Shown: piece by piece, positions 25,212-34,974 of the stretch
How the letters are laid out: each line of letters opens with the position of its first letter
Numbering within the stretch: the first letter of the stretch is position 1
Source of the DNA: an uncultured Alphaproteobacteria bacterium
GTDB taxonomy: Bacteria; Pseudomonadota; Alphaproteobacteria; Micavibrionales; Micavibrionaceae
NCBI GenBank assembly: GCA_900696495.1
Contig: CAADGI010000005.1
Location: 141,972-205,971, forward strand
Direction: 5' to 3'
Length of the DNA: 64,000 nucleotides
Position numbers and translations under genes: made by a program
The notes under the pieces: generated by a model
What the model was told of the DNA's origin: nothing
Databases searched by the model: none
What the model saw: only the letters and a program-made list of their open reading frames with translations

Positions 25212-27041
25212 ATGAACGGCGACGAGCCCCGCGACGGCGGGCGCAGCATCACCGACAGATTCAATAATCGTAAATCGTGGGCCAATAGCGGCCACTCGAA
25301 ACGCGGGGAACGCACCGATCCCGCGAGCAACGGTTTTTCAGGACACCAACCGGAACGCGAACATAGCGGCGAACCCTACGTCACGACCATCGGCCAGGAC
25401 ATAGGAAATTTCTTTAAAGTCCTCTTCGCCTTTTTCAAAGGAATCTGGACGCAGGACTTCGCGGATTTCGACCTGCTTTCGAGCGTCTATTTTCCTCCGC
25501 AGCCTAAAAGCGAAGTCGAAGTTCCTGCGCCTCAGCCGCAAATAACTGTTCCCCCACCGCAGATTCCGCGTCAACCTGAATCCAAAACTCCGGCAGAAAC
25601 GAAGAAAGAACCCGAAGAGCGGCAGCAACAGCAACAGACAAAACAGGAAGAGAAACCTAGCTCGTCTGCATCATCAGGCGACACGGGACAAAAACCTCTT
25701 GCGCCAAAAACTGCCGAAGAACCGCAGCAGAAACTATCGCCTACACAAGACTTCAAAGGTTCTTCCGCGCCGGCTGAAAAACCTCTCTCTTCGGTAACGC
25801 AGCAAAAGACCGAACCTTCCGATCAAAGAAGCCCGATCCAAAAAAGCGTCGATACCATGTTGGCCATGCGCAAGGATTCCAAACATCCCTATTGGGACTT
25901 GCCGCTCAGCGAGCTGGCCGGGCGCCTGACGCACGGCATTAAAGGTCCGGCCAATATTGATGATATGATTCAGCGCGTCTTGATGCTCGAAGGCGGCGGC
26001 AAAGTCAACGAGCATGAGCCGAACGGCGGAATTTCCAAATACGGCATCAACAGCAAGATCTATCCCGATCTCGACATCAGAAACCTGACCGAGAAAGAGG
26101 CCGTTAAAATCCTTCGCGAAGATTACTGGAAAAAAATAGAATGGCCGGGCGGCGGCGTCAACAAGATGAGTCAGGCCGTCCATTTTATCGCGTTTGATAC
26201 GGCGGTAAACAGCCAGAGCTACGTAAACAAACTCCTTCGCGACAGTTACAAAGAGGCAGGCGGCGACGTCACAAAAATGCCGAAAATCATGCTCGACATG
26301 CGCCAGAAACGTTATGACGATCTGATTGAAAAAAATCCTAAAAAATTCGCAAAATTTGAAAAGGGCTGGCACAAGAGAATAGAAGAATTGAGAAAGCTGA
26401 CCGGTCAGTACGCCATGACCGCGCCCACCGCCGAGATCGCCACGAAACTGGCTATATTGAAACCGGTTGATTTTCCCACCACAAGCCATTTCGGTTTGCG
26501 CGAAGACCCCCATAAACACGGCACGATCACGCACCACCATGGCACGGATTACAAAACGCCCATGGGCACGCCTGTCGCGGCAAAGCTGGAAGGCGATGTT
26601 TTCAAAGTCGCGACTTATAACGGTTACGGCAAGACCCTGATCGTCTCACATGGAAACGGCCTGCTGTTTCAGGTCTATGCGCACCTCAACGAAGTCATGG
26701 TCAAGGAAGGCCAGCATATTTCCGTCGACGATGTAATGGCCAAGACGGGCAAGTCCGGAAAAACCACGGGACCGCATTTGCACCATGAACTCTGGATCCG
26801 TGAAAAAGATAAATTTTATGTTATCGATGAAATAGACGCCATTTCGAAGGATTTGAGCGATCCGGCGGTTCGCAAGCAATTGATCGAGCGCGCGCACATG
26901 GTTGAACCGGCGCTGTTTAAGGACGCGGCATTCAGAAAAGCCGCGCTTGAACTGCAGGAAAGAAAACCGGCAGCCGGCGAAGACGGCACGCTGGTAGCGT
27001 CAATCGCCGATACCGCGCCGGCCCCGCTTGCCACCCGCTAG
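25212..27041 (+). CDS. Two-domain peptidoglycan hydrolase: GH108-like muramidase plus M23 endopeptidase
   Basis: This 609-residue protein has a disordered Gln/Pro/Glu-rich linker (about residues 95-215), a GH108/N-acetylmuramidase-like domain (about 245-395; RVLMLEGGGKVNEHEPNGG contains the candidate catalytic Glu, then YGINSKIYP and AFDTAVNS) and an M23 metallopeptidase domain (about 415-535; zinc ligands in HHHGTDYKTPMG and HLHHELW). The first would cut glycan strands and the second peptide crosslinks. No signal peptide is visible, so export would need another route (type I/VI, phage-like, or lysis). ATG 25212 is chosen over GTG 25206 because AGGG lies 7 bases before it. Resembles tailocin or effector hydrolases in logic. 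Confidence 0.85.
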   Translation: MNGDEPRDGGRSITDRFNNRKSWANSGHSKRGERTDPASNGFSGHQPEREHSGEPYVTTIGQDIGNFFKVLFAFFKGIWTQDFADFDLLSSVYFPPQPKSEVEVPAPQPQITVPPPQIPRQPESKTPAETKKEPEERQQQQQTKQEEKPSSSASSGDTGQKPLAPKTAEEPQQKLSPTQDFKGSSAPAEKPLSSVTQQKTEPSDQRSPIQKSVDTMLAMRKDSKHPYWDLPLSELAGRLTHGIKGPANIDDMIQRVLMLEGGGKVNEHEPNGGISKYGINSKIYPDLDIRNLTEKEAVKILREDYWKKIEWPGGGVNKMSQAVHFIAFDTAVNSQSYVNKLLRDSYKEAGGDVTKMPKIMLDMRQKRYDDLIEKNPKKFAKFEKGWHKRIEELRKLTGQYAMTAPTAEIATKLAILKPVDFPTTSHFGLREDPHKHGTITHHHGTDYKTPMGTPVAAKLEGDVFKVATYNGYGKTLIVSHGNGLLFQVYAHLNEVMVKEGQHISVDDVMAKTGKSGKTTGPHLHHELWIREKDKFYVIDEIDAISKDLSDPAVRKQLIERAHMVEPALFKDAAFRKAALELQERKPAAGEDGTLVASIADTAPAPLATR

Positions 27042-27042
27042 T

Positions 27043-28029
<987 letters not shown>

Positions 28030-28079
28030 TTAAATATATACGCTAAAAGGGTTTTTTGAAATAGGCTTCCGAATACAAA

Positions 28080-29021
28080 TCAGGAATGCTGAAGCGCGAG
28101 ATCCAGCACCGCGTTGGTTTTCTTTATGGCGTCTGCGGAAAGATGCAAAAGCTGCTGCTCTGATGGGCTTAAGGGAGTTTTTATAATTTTCACCCCATCT
28201 CGATCGATATATGTAGCCGCTCCCATGAAAACATCCGTTATTCCGTATTCGCCCGTGAATAAGGCGGCACTTGGAATAATTTTGCCTTTGGGATGAAGAT
28301 GGCTTTCGATGATGCTCTGTATGCCTGCAGCAGGCCCCTGCGTTGCACCGCCTGTTTTTAACAGGCCAATAATCTGCGCGCCTGCACCCTGAACTCTCTT
28401 ACGAATTCTTTCCTGCTGTTCCTCTGTGACTGTAATGGGTTCGCCTTTTATTCTGACCTGGCTGAATACAGGGACCATAGTCGGTCCATGTTCTCCGAAA
28501 ACCATGGCATTCGATACAGCTTCGGGCTCAATTGCGAATTCCTCAGCTATAGCTTTTGTAAACCGGGCGCTGTCCAGTTGGGCGGCCATGCCGCAGATTT
28601 TTTCCGGCGGGCCGTCGACGATGTTGTGCATATGCGCCGTCATATTATCGAGCGGATTGGTGACGACGATAATGAAAGCGGAAGACGCCTTTTTACGAAT
28701 GGCCTCGCCAACCCCGCTGATAATAAGCGCATTCTGCTTGAGAAGATCCTCTCTCTGCATCTTTTCCGTACGCATTTGCCCGGCCGTCATAACGACGATT
28801 TTTGCATCCTCGACAGCTTCATAATCATCTGAATAGGAAATTTCAGTGCTGCTTTGTGTGATGATTGCAGCATCTTCAAAATCGAGTGTTTTACCTTTGG
28901 CTCTCTCCTGGCTGCGTCCGATCAAGACAATTTTTTCGATGGGAACATTTGAATTCACCAGGCGGTGAGTCAGCACCTCGCCAATGGCTCCCGTTCCGCC
29001 AACAATTACAACTTTTGTCAT
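28080..29021 (-). CDS. Second malate/lactate dehydrogenase-like protein, possible NADP preference
   Basis: This 313-residue homologue of mdh keeps the catalytic Asp/Arg (LDSARF), the catalytic histidine (GEHGPTMVP) and both substrate arginines plus Met (MRTEKMQRED aligned with [10 protein letters not shown]). The nucleotide loop is changed: GGTGAIGE instead of GAGMIGG, and the residue after strand beta-2 is G35-R36-S37 (LIGRSQER) where mdh has D35. Loss of this Asp with a Gly/Arg/Ser loop resembles NADP-malate dehydrogenases. It probably arose by old duplication or transfer; sequence identity to the neighbour is modest. Substrate is inferred, not shown. Confidence 0.8.
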   Translation of the reverse strand: MTKVVIVGGTGAIGEVLTHRLVNSNVPIEKIVLIGRSQERAKGKTLDFEDAAIITQSSTEISYSDDYEAVEDAKIVVMTAGQMRTEKMQREDLLKQNALIISGVGEAIRKKASSAFIIVVTNPLDNMTAHMHNIVDGPPEKICGMAAQLDSARFTKAIAEEFAIEPEAVSNAMVFGEHGPTMVPVFSQVRIKGEPITVTEEQQERIRKRVQGAGAQIIGLLKTGGATQGPAAGIQSIIESHLHPKGKIIPSAALFTGEYGITDVFMGAATYIDRDGVKIIKTPLSPSEQQLLHLSADAIKKTNAVLDLALQHS

Positions 29022-29062
29022 TATTCCCCCTACTCAGAAAATTAATGCCATAATCTAGGATA

Positions 29063-30163
29063 TTATAGAAAATTATTCAAGTATTCCGCTGACTGCATCT
29101 CCAGCAGGCGTGAAACCGTGCGCTGGAACTCGAATTCATGGTCATGACCGTAATAAAGCTTGTCCGGCGGGGCGTCCGCCGTGACGATCAGGCGCGTGCG
29201 GTTTTCATACAGGGCATCGATCAGGGTCATCAGGCGCTTGGCCTCGTTGCGGCGATCATAGGCCATCTTGGGGACGTTCTCGAGGAACACCGTGCGGTAG
29301 GATTGGGCGATTTTCAGGTAGTCCTCGGCGCCGAGCGGCTGCTCGCAGAGCTGCGAGAAGGTGAACCATGCCACGCCCTTGGCGGCGATGACCGAAATAT
29401 CCCTGCCCTTCACCTGCAGAATTTCCTCGCGCGGCGCGATGCCGTCCGTCAGCTTGGTGAACAATTCCTTCACGCGCGCGGACGAATTATCGCCGAGCGG
29501 CCAGAAATAGATGCCTTCGCTCTGCAGGAACATGGTGCGGTAATCGTTCGGGCTGTCGAGATGGATGACTTCCATTTTCGATTTCAGAAGTGCGATGAAA
29601 GGCAGGAAACGGTCGCGCTGTAACCCGCCCTCATACAATTTATCCGGCGGCCAGTTGCTGGTGGCGATAACGACGACGCCCCATTCGAACAGCGCCGTGA
29701 ACAACCGCCCCAGGATCATCGCATCGGCGACATCGGTGACATGGAATTCATCGAAACACAAAATCTTTGACCGTTCGGCAATGCGCGCCGCCAGCGCGGG
29801 CAGAACGCCATCTATGCCTTCGTCGAAATCATCATCCTCGCGGCGCGTATGGATGTAATCATGCACCTCGATCATGAATTCATGGAAATGAACGCGGCGC
29901 TTTTTAAGCGTGGACGGCAGCGATTTATAAAACAGGTCCATCAGCATGGATTTTCCGCGCCCGACGCCGCCATATATATAAATGCCCTTTATGGATTCTT
30001 TACGGCGCGAACCGGCAATTTTCTGAATAAAATTTTTCGGTTTCTCGCTGAGCTGTTCATGCAGGCGCTGGAAGGAGCGCAGCGCCGCTTCCTGCGCGCG
30101 GTCGGGCTTTATTTTGCCCTTGTCGAGGCTGTCTTTATACTGGATTTGCGGGCTTTTGGACAT
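29063..30163 (-). CDS. zapE: AFG1/ZapE-type ATPase
   Basis: This 366-residue P-loop ATPase has Walker A GGVGRGKSMLMDLFY, Walker B ILCFDEFHVTDVADAM and a sensor region VVVIATSNWPPDKLY typical of AFG1/ZapE proteins, followed by FTFSQLCEQPLGAEDYL in the C-terminal part. ZapE in E. coli modulates FtsZ at late division; mitochondrial AFG1 acts in protein quality control. The ATG at 30163 gives a normal N-terminus inside the 3' end of tatC; a TTG at 30172 is the alternative. It overlaps tatC by 29 bases. Confidence 0.9.
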   Translation of the reverse strand: MSKSPQIQYKDSLDKGKIKPDRAQEAALRSFQRLHEQLSEKPKNFIQKIAGSRRKESIKGIYIYGGVGRGKSMLMDLFYKSLPSTLKKRRVHFHEFMIEVHDYIHTRREDDDFDEGIDGVLPALAARIAERSKILCFDEFHVTDVADAMILGRLFTALFEWGVVVIATSNWPPDKLYEGGLQRDRFLPFIALLKSKMEVIHLDSPNDYRTMFLQSEGIYFWPLGDNSSARVKELFTKLTDGIAPREEILQVKGRDISVIAAKGVAWFTFSQLCEQPLGAEDYLKIAQSYRTVFLENVPKMAYDRRNEAKRLMTLIDALYENRTRLIVTADAPPDKLYYGHDHEFEFQRTVSRLLEMQSAEYLNNFL

Positions 30164-30887
30164 GGCGGACAAGAATAATTGAAAGTTCGTAAAGCAGCAG
30201 CAGCGGCACGGCCAGCAGAACCTGGCTGAGAATATCGGGCGGCGTTAAAATCGCGGCGACGACGAAAATGATCACGATTGCGTAACGCCGTTGTTTGCTC
30301 AGCGTTTCGGCAGTGATCATGCCCATTCTGCCCATCAGCGCCAGCAGCACCGGCATTTCAAAACACAAGCCAAAAGCAAAAATCAGCGTCATGAGGAGGT
30401 TGAGATATTCGCTGACCCGCGCCTCGAGCTGGATCGGCAACGCGGTTTCGGCGGGCGTTGTCTGGAAGCTCAGAAAAAACGGCAGCGCCATCGGCAGCAC
30501 GAGATAATAAAGGCACGCGCCGCCGAGGAAAAACAGCGCGGGCGTGGCAACTAAAAACGGCAAGAACGCCTTGCGCTCGGCTTTATAAAGCCCCGGCGCG
30601 ATGAACAGCCATATCTGCCAGAGCAGAAACGGAAATGTCAGGAACACACCGGCGAAAAACGTCACTTTCAGCGATGTGAAAAATGCCTCGGTCAGACCGG
30701 TATAAATGAGACGGCGCGAGTCATAGGGCCCCATCGCATGCGCGAGCGGCACGACCAGGAAATCATAAATCTGGTCGACGAATAAATAACAAATCCCCAT
30801 CCCCGCCGCCATGATCACAAGCACCCGGAGAAGCCGCTTACGCAGCTCCGCCAAATGCTGGATCAGGGTCATGCGCTCAGTTTCCAT
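30135..30887 (-). CDS. tatC: Sec-independent protein translocase TatC
   Basis: TatC is the twin-arginine signal receptor in the inner membrane. The 250-residue product starts with MTLIQHLAELRKRLLRV and has the conserved N-tail, the periplasmic FTSLKVTFFAG, FLLWQIWLFIAPGLYKAERK in the first cytoplasmic loop (Glu/Arg rich) and six hydrophobic segments. It overlaps tatB by 11 bases, and its 3' end overlaps zapE. The order on this strand is tatA-tatB-tatC-zapE. Confidence 0.96.
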   Translation of the reverse strand: METERMTLIQHLAELRKRLLRVLVIMAAGMGICYLFVDQIYDFLVVPLAHAMGPYDSRRLIYTGLTEAFFTSLKVTFFAGVFLTFPFLLWQIWLFIAPGLYKAERKAFLPFLVATPALFFLGGACLYYLVLPMALPFFLSFQTTPAETALPIQLEARVSEYLNLLMTLIFAFGLCFEMPVLLALMGRMGMITAETLSKQRRYAIVIIFVVAAILTPPDILSQVLLAVPLLLLYELSIILVRHVQKPANPV

Positions 30888-31161
30888 CGCTGGCCTTCCG
30901 CGGTGGCTCTAAATCTTCCCCTTCGTCGCTTTGCGATTCATCGAAATCCTTCGCCTCGAAATTCACCTGCTTGCGGATATCGGCGAGATCGTTCTCTTTC
31001 ATGAAATCTTCGAATTGCTGCGAAAAAGCATAGCGAACATACTGAAGCCTGCGGACGACGCGGCCCAGCATACGCATGATGGCGGGAAGCTCGTCCGGCC
31101 CGATCACCAGAACCGCGACAACCGCAACCAGCAGCAATTCCGACCAGCCGATGTCAAACAT
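30877..31161 (-). CDS. tatB: Sec-independent protein translocase TatB
   Basis: The 94-residue protein begins MFDIGWSELLLVAVVAVLVI and continues GPDELPAIMRMLG, the TatB signature with a short membrane helix and an amphipathic helix, then a charged acidic tail. It forms the substrate receptor complex with TatC. It overlaps tatC by 11 bases and follows tatA by 11 bases. Confidence 0.95.
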   Translation of the reverse strand: MFDIGWSELLLVAVVAVLVIGPDELPAIMRMLGRVVRRLQYVRYAFSQQFEDFMKENDLADIRKQVNFEAKDFDESQSDEGEDLEPPRKASDGN

Positions 31162-31172
31162 GGCGGCCCGGC

Positions 31173-31349
31173 TTAGTTCTTGTTGTCTTTTTTCTCGATT
31201 TTGGGGGAAGCATCATCGTCCTTGAGGCCCTGCTTGAAACTTTTCACGCCCTTGGCGATGTTTTCCATGATGCCCGGCACGCGGCCCGCACCGAACAGCA
31301 GGAGAATGACAAGAACAATCAGGAATAATTCTAACGGACCGGCGGACAT
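31173..31349 (-). CDS. tatA: Sec-independent protein translocase TatA
   Basis: A 58-residue frame too short for many gene finders: [20 protein letters not shown] then [20 protein letters not shown], the classical TatA helix, FG-A-R hinge and amphipathic helix, ending in a short charged tail. GGAG lies 7 bases before the ATG. It forms the protein-conducting oligomer of the Tat pathway together with the TatB and TatC genes that follow. It starts 20 bases after scpB. Confidence 0.95.
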   Translation of the reverse strand: MSAGPLELFLIVLVILLLFGAGRVPGIMENIAKGVKSFKQGLKDDDASPKIEKKDNKN

Positions 31350-31369
31350 AAATTTTCTCCTTTAAAAAG

Positions 31370-32029
31370 CTAGGCAGCTTCCTCTTCAAGTTCCGAGGGA
31401 GCTTCGGACTCAAATTCTGAATCGTCGTCATCAGAACCCCCCAATGACTCTAATTCTTCATCATCGGCAAAAAGATTTCCTGTCGGGATCGCCTCGATCG
31501 CCGGACGGCGGTCAAGCAGGCCCGATGCCTTGAGGTCTTCAAGACCCGGCAGATCCGCGAGGCTTTCGAGCGAGAATTGATCGAGGAATTCCGGCGTCGT
31601 CACCCATGTCATCGGGCGGCCCGGCGCTTCGCGGCGGCGGCCAGGTTTGATCCAGCCCATTTCCATCAGCGCGTCCACCGTGCCGCGATGCGTGGCAACG
31701 CCGCGGATATTTTCAATCTCGGGACGCGTCACCGGCTGGTGATAGGCGATGATCGCAAGCGTTTCCATCGCCGCGCGCGAAAGTTTCCTTTGCGCCTCGC
31801 GCTGGATTTCAAGAACATTGGCAAGATCGGCCGCCGTGCGGAACGCCCAGTGCCCGTCAGTTTCTATCAGGTTAACGCCGCGCGATTCATACTGCGCCTT
31901 GAGCTCCATCAGCGCGCCGCCGACATCGGCCCCTTCCGGCATGCGGTCATGCAGCTCTTTCGTGCTTACAGGCGCAGCGCTCGCGAACAGCAAGGCTTCG
32001 AGAATGCGGATATTTTGTTCGTTGCTCAC
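31370..32029 (-). CDS. scpB: Segregation and condensation protein ScpB
   Basis: ScpB is the winged-helix kleisin-associated subunit of the SMC-ScpAB condensin. The 219-residue product has the diagnostic IRILEALLFASAAPVST start and SRAAMETLAIIAYHQPVTRP, then RGVATHRGTVDALMEMGWI. The last 45 residues are strongly acidic and probably disordered. It overlaps scpA by 4 bases (ATGA). Confidence 0.95.
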   Translation of the reverse strand: MSNEQNIRILEALLFASAAPVSTKELHDRMPEGADVGGALMELKAQYESRGVNLIETDGHWAFRTAADLANVLEIQREAQRKLSRAAMETLAIIAYHQPVTRPEIENIRGVATHRGTVDALMEMGWIKPGRRREAPGRPMTWVTTPEFLDQFSLESLADLPGLEDLKASGLLDRRPAIEAIPTGNLFADDEELESLGGSDDDDSEFESEAPSELEEEAA

Positions 32030-32844
32030 TCTGTTTCTCCTTTTGCGCGCATATAGATGGGGCGATAAAGCCCTTCCTGCCTGATTTCCAGCCTGCCCTG
32101 CTTGGCAAGCTCAAGACTCGCCGTCAGGATCGACGCCATCGCCGAACGGCCAAATAATTTATCCTTGATGCCTTCGGGAATAAAGCTCTCGATCGTCGCC
32201 CACGCGCTGTGCAGCCCCATGCGCGGCAGCTTGCCCAGCATACGCGTCATACGCGTGATCGCGTCCTCCGTGGACATCAGATTGTAATGCGGTAAATCGT
32301 AACGGCTGTCATTGCGGCGCTTTTCGATGTCGCCATAAGCCTTGAGCAGCTCATACAAATTCACATCCCAGTGCACGGTCGTGCGCACGCCGAGCCCTTC
32401 AGGATTCCCGCGCGCGAAAACCTGTTGGCCCAGACGCGGCAGTTCGCCGATCTTTTTCGCGGCGTTCTGCATCGCCTCCAGGCGGCGTAATTGAAACTGC
32501 AACGCTTCGGCCATTTCGGCGGCGCTGGGTTCATTGTCGTTAGACTCGCGCGGCAACAGCAGGCGCGATTTGAGGTAAGCAAGCCACGCCGCCATAACGA
32601 GATATTCGGCGGCGAGTTCCAGATTCAGTTTCTGCGCGCGCTCGATAAAACCCAGATACTGGCGGGTCAGCTGCAGGATTGAAATTTTTGTGATATCGAC
32701 CTTCTGGTTGCGGGCAAGGTCGAGCAAAACGTCAATCGGGCCTTCGTAACCGTCGATATTCAGCAGCAGATTGTCGGCCTCGTTGACAACGAGGTCGGCG
32801 GCGCTGCGGGGCGCATCTTCTTCAAACTGGACGGCGTTTTGCAT
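32026..32844 (-). CDS. scpA: Segregation and condensation protein ScpA
   Basis: ScpA is the kleisin of bacterial condensin. The 272-residue protein contains YEGPIDVLLDLARNQKVDI, FIERAQKLNLELAAEYLVMA and AWLAYLKSRLLLP, the family core, with a C-terminal winged helix. The ATG overlaps the nagZ stop (TAATG), and scpB overlaps its end, so nagZ-scpA-scpB-tatA-tatB-tatC-zapE form one compact transcript. Confidence 0.95.
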   Translation of the reverse strand: MQNAVQFEEDAPRSAADLVVNEADNLLLNIDGYEGPIDVLLDLARNQKVDITKISILQLTRQYLGFIERAQKLNLELAAEYLVMAAWLAYLKSRLLLPRESNDNEPSAAEMAEALQFQLRRLEAMQNAAKKIGELPRLGQQVFARGNPEGLGVRTTVHWDVNLYELLKAYGDIEKRRNDSRYDLPHYNLMSTEDAITRMTRMLGKLPRMGLHSAWATIESFIPEGIKDKLFGRSAMASILTASLELAKQGRLEIRQEGLYRPIYMRAKGETE

Positions 32845-33848
32845 TATGCGGCCAATCTTATGTATTCCGCTGCTTTTTGCAAGCGTTGCAGGCTTTTCGG
32901 GGTCAATTTAGGCACAGATTCAGCGATTTTTTTCATATCCTGAAGCTTGCCTGCGCAATAAAGGGCCGCGTCGCACCCGGCCTGCAGCGACAAGACCGCC
33001 TTTTGGCCAAGATCCCCATATTTATCAAGGGCTTTCATGTCGAGGTCGTCGCCCAGCAGAAACCCGTTAAAACCCAGCGATTCCCGGATTATGCCTTGGA
33101 TGCCGGGCGCCGAGAGCGTGACCGGCTTTTCGGCATCGATAGCTGTAAAAATAATGTGGGCCGTCATGCCCCAGAGCGCCGGGGCGACATCGGACGAGGC
33201 AAGATTTCTGAACGGCAGGAAATCGCTTTCCAGTTCGGCAAGCGAGGCCTTCACGATCGGCAGATCAAGATGCGAGTCCAGCGTCGAACGACCATGGCCC
33301 GGAATATGCTTTATGACCGGCGTGATACCCGCCGCCAGCAGGTTGCGGCAAACCGAAAGACCGAGCCGCGCGACGATCGCGGGATCGGACGAGAAAGAAC
33401 GGTCGCCGATCACATCATGGGTCTGCGGCGTCAGCACATCGAGCACCGGCGCGCAGTCCACGTTAAAACCAGCGTCGCGCAACTCCTCGCCGAGTTGAAG
33501 CGTGGTGAAACGCAGCGCATCGAGCGCGCCTTCCATGTCGCCGACCGCGGTATCGCCGAAAGTTTTCATGGAAGGATATTGCCGCCAGTGCGGCGGCTTC
33601 AGACGCTGCACGCGCCCGCCTTCCTGGTCTATCAGGATAGGACATTCGCGCCCGACGCTCTCCTTGAGCGAGGCGTTAAGCGCATTCAGCTGTTTTGGAT
33701 CGACGCAGTTGCGCGCGAACAGGATGAAACCCAGCGGATTGCTCTCGCGGAAGAAACGGATTTCATCTTTGGAAAGTTCAGTGCCGCTGACGGAAAAAAT
33801 CGCGGCCAGGGCATTTTCAGCACCGCCCGCGAAACCTTTATTGGACAA
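32844..33848 (-). CDS. nagZ: Beta-N-acetylhexosaminidase NagZ (GH3)
   Basis: NagZ removes N-acetylglucosamine from cell-wall turnover muropeptides in the cytoplasm. The 334-residue protein has the GH3 signatures DQEGGRVQRL, KHIPGHGRSTLDSHLDLP with the catalytic His/Asp loop, and the nucleophile in FLLGDDLDMKAL. It sits between the SPOR-domain gene (11-base overlap) and scpA, the usual alphaproteobacterial order. Confidence 0.95.
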   Translation of the reverse strand: MSNKGFAGGAENALAAIFSVSGTELSKDEIRFFRESNPLGFILFARNCVDPKQLNALNASLKESVGRECPILIDQEGGRVQRLKPPHWRQYPSMKTFGDTAVGDMEGALDALRFTTLQLGEELRDAGFNVDCAPVLDVLTPQTHDVIGDRSFSSDPAIVARLGLSVCRNLLAAGITPVIKHIPGHGRSTLDSHLDLPIVKASLAELESDFLPFRNLASSDVAPALWGMTAHIIFTAIDAEKPVTLSAPGIQGIIRESLGFNGFLLGDDLDMKALDKYGDLGQKAVLSLQAGCDAALYCAGKLQDMKKIAESVPKLTPKSLQRLQKAAEYIRLAA

Positions 33849-34905
33849 CTATGCACCCGCCGGGCTTCTGGGCCTTAACGGAGTCGCATACGCTTTTGGC
33901 GCTGTCCTTGCTCATCGGACCGGCCTGGATACGGTAGAATACCCCCTTCGCTCCAAGATCGGCACGCTGCACACGGTATTCCAGACCCGACAGTGAGGGG
34001 AAAGTCTTCTGCAGTTTCGTCCACTCTTTCGGCGCGGCGGATTCCGACGAGATACTCGCAAGCTGCACGAAGCTGCTGCCCGGAGAAATCGCCGCTCCAG
34101 CCGAGGTTGCGGCGCCCGATGCGGGTTCCGTAGCGGCAACACGCGCGGCGGCGGCATCGGCACTTGCGGTTTTCGTCGTACCGGCGTCTTTCTTCTCAAG
34201 AACCGAGCGGACATAGTCCAGCGTTTCCGGCGTCGTTGCGGCCGGGGCCATCGTCGGCTTGTCAGCATTCGCGAGCGGCGTTTTTTCGGACTTCATCGGG
34301 ATGCTGCGCGTTTCGGCAACCGTAACGTCGGGGACTTTGGGCTCCCCCGCTTCCTCGATTTCCTTCGTTGCGTCGGCCATTTCAGATGGCGGCGGCGCTT
34401 CGCCGGCGTCAGCGATAATTTTTTCGGCCTGGGGCGCAGGCTGCAGATCGCCTGCCGCAGGCTCAACCGCTGCGGCCGCCTGGCCGTCGGCAAAGGCGGT
34501 CTGCGTGTTCACAGGCTGTTCGTCGGCGAGAAGATTTTCAATCGGCGCGGTCTCCTGCAGTTCAGCGGAACGGATGCTGTTGAAAATGGTGCTGTCCTCG
34601 TTGGCGACATCCATGCCGCCGGGCTCGGAAGGAGCCTCGCGCAGCGGCGACGCATCGGCCGTAATCACCGGTATGCTGCCGTCGGGCGCATCGCTGTCGG
34701 GATAGCTGGCGATAATGATTCCGGCGAAAGCAACGCCTGTAACCAACAGGGCTGCGGTCGCGAACAACGGGCTGCGGAAGCGGGCGGCCAGTTCAGGGCC
34801 GAAAACGCGTTCCGTCAGGCTTTCTTCGTGAGAATGTCTTCTTGGAGGCACGGGTTGGTCGAAGCTTTCGTAAGTATGCTGGAGATAAGGGTTACGCTTA
34901 ATCAT
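33838..34905 (-). CDS. SPOR-domain membrane protein
   Basis: This 355-residue inner-membrane protein has a cytoplasmic start, a single membrane segment (about residues 45-68, SPLFATAALLVTGVAFAGII), a long Ala/Glu/Pro-rich periplasmic linker and a C-terminal SPOR domain (about 280-355: SSFVQLASISSESAAPKEW to VKAQKPGGCIVVQ). SPOR domains bind denuded glycan at division sites. Two cysteines in the SPOR domain could form a disulfide. It heads the nagZ-scpAB-tat operon. Confidence 0.9.
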   Translation of the reverse strand: MIKRNPYLQHTYESFDQPVPPRRHSHEESLTERVFGPELAARFRSPLFATAALLVTGVAFAGIIIASYPDSDAPDGSIPVITADASPLREAPSEPGGMDVANEDSTIFNSIRSAELQETAPIENLLADEQPVNTQTAFADGQAAAAVEPAAGDLQPAPQAEKIIADAGEAPPPSEMADATKEIEEAGEPKVPDVTVAETRSIPMKSEKTPLANADKPTMAPAATTPETLDYVRSVLEKKDAGTTKTASADAAAARVAATEPASGAATSAGAAISPGSSFVQLASISSESAAPKEWTKLQKTFPSLSGLEYRVQRADLGAKGVFYRIQAGPMSKDSAKSVCDSVKAQKPGGCIVVQ

Positions 34906-34974
34906 TGGCCGAATCCTGATGTAGGAAAACAGGAGTAAATCCTAGAAAGAGTCGCCGCCCAATGCAAGTCCGCT

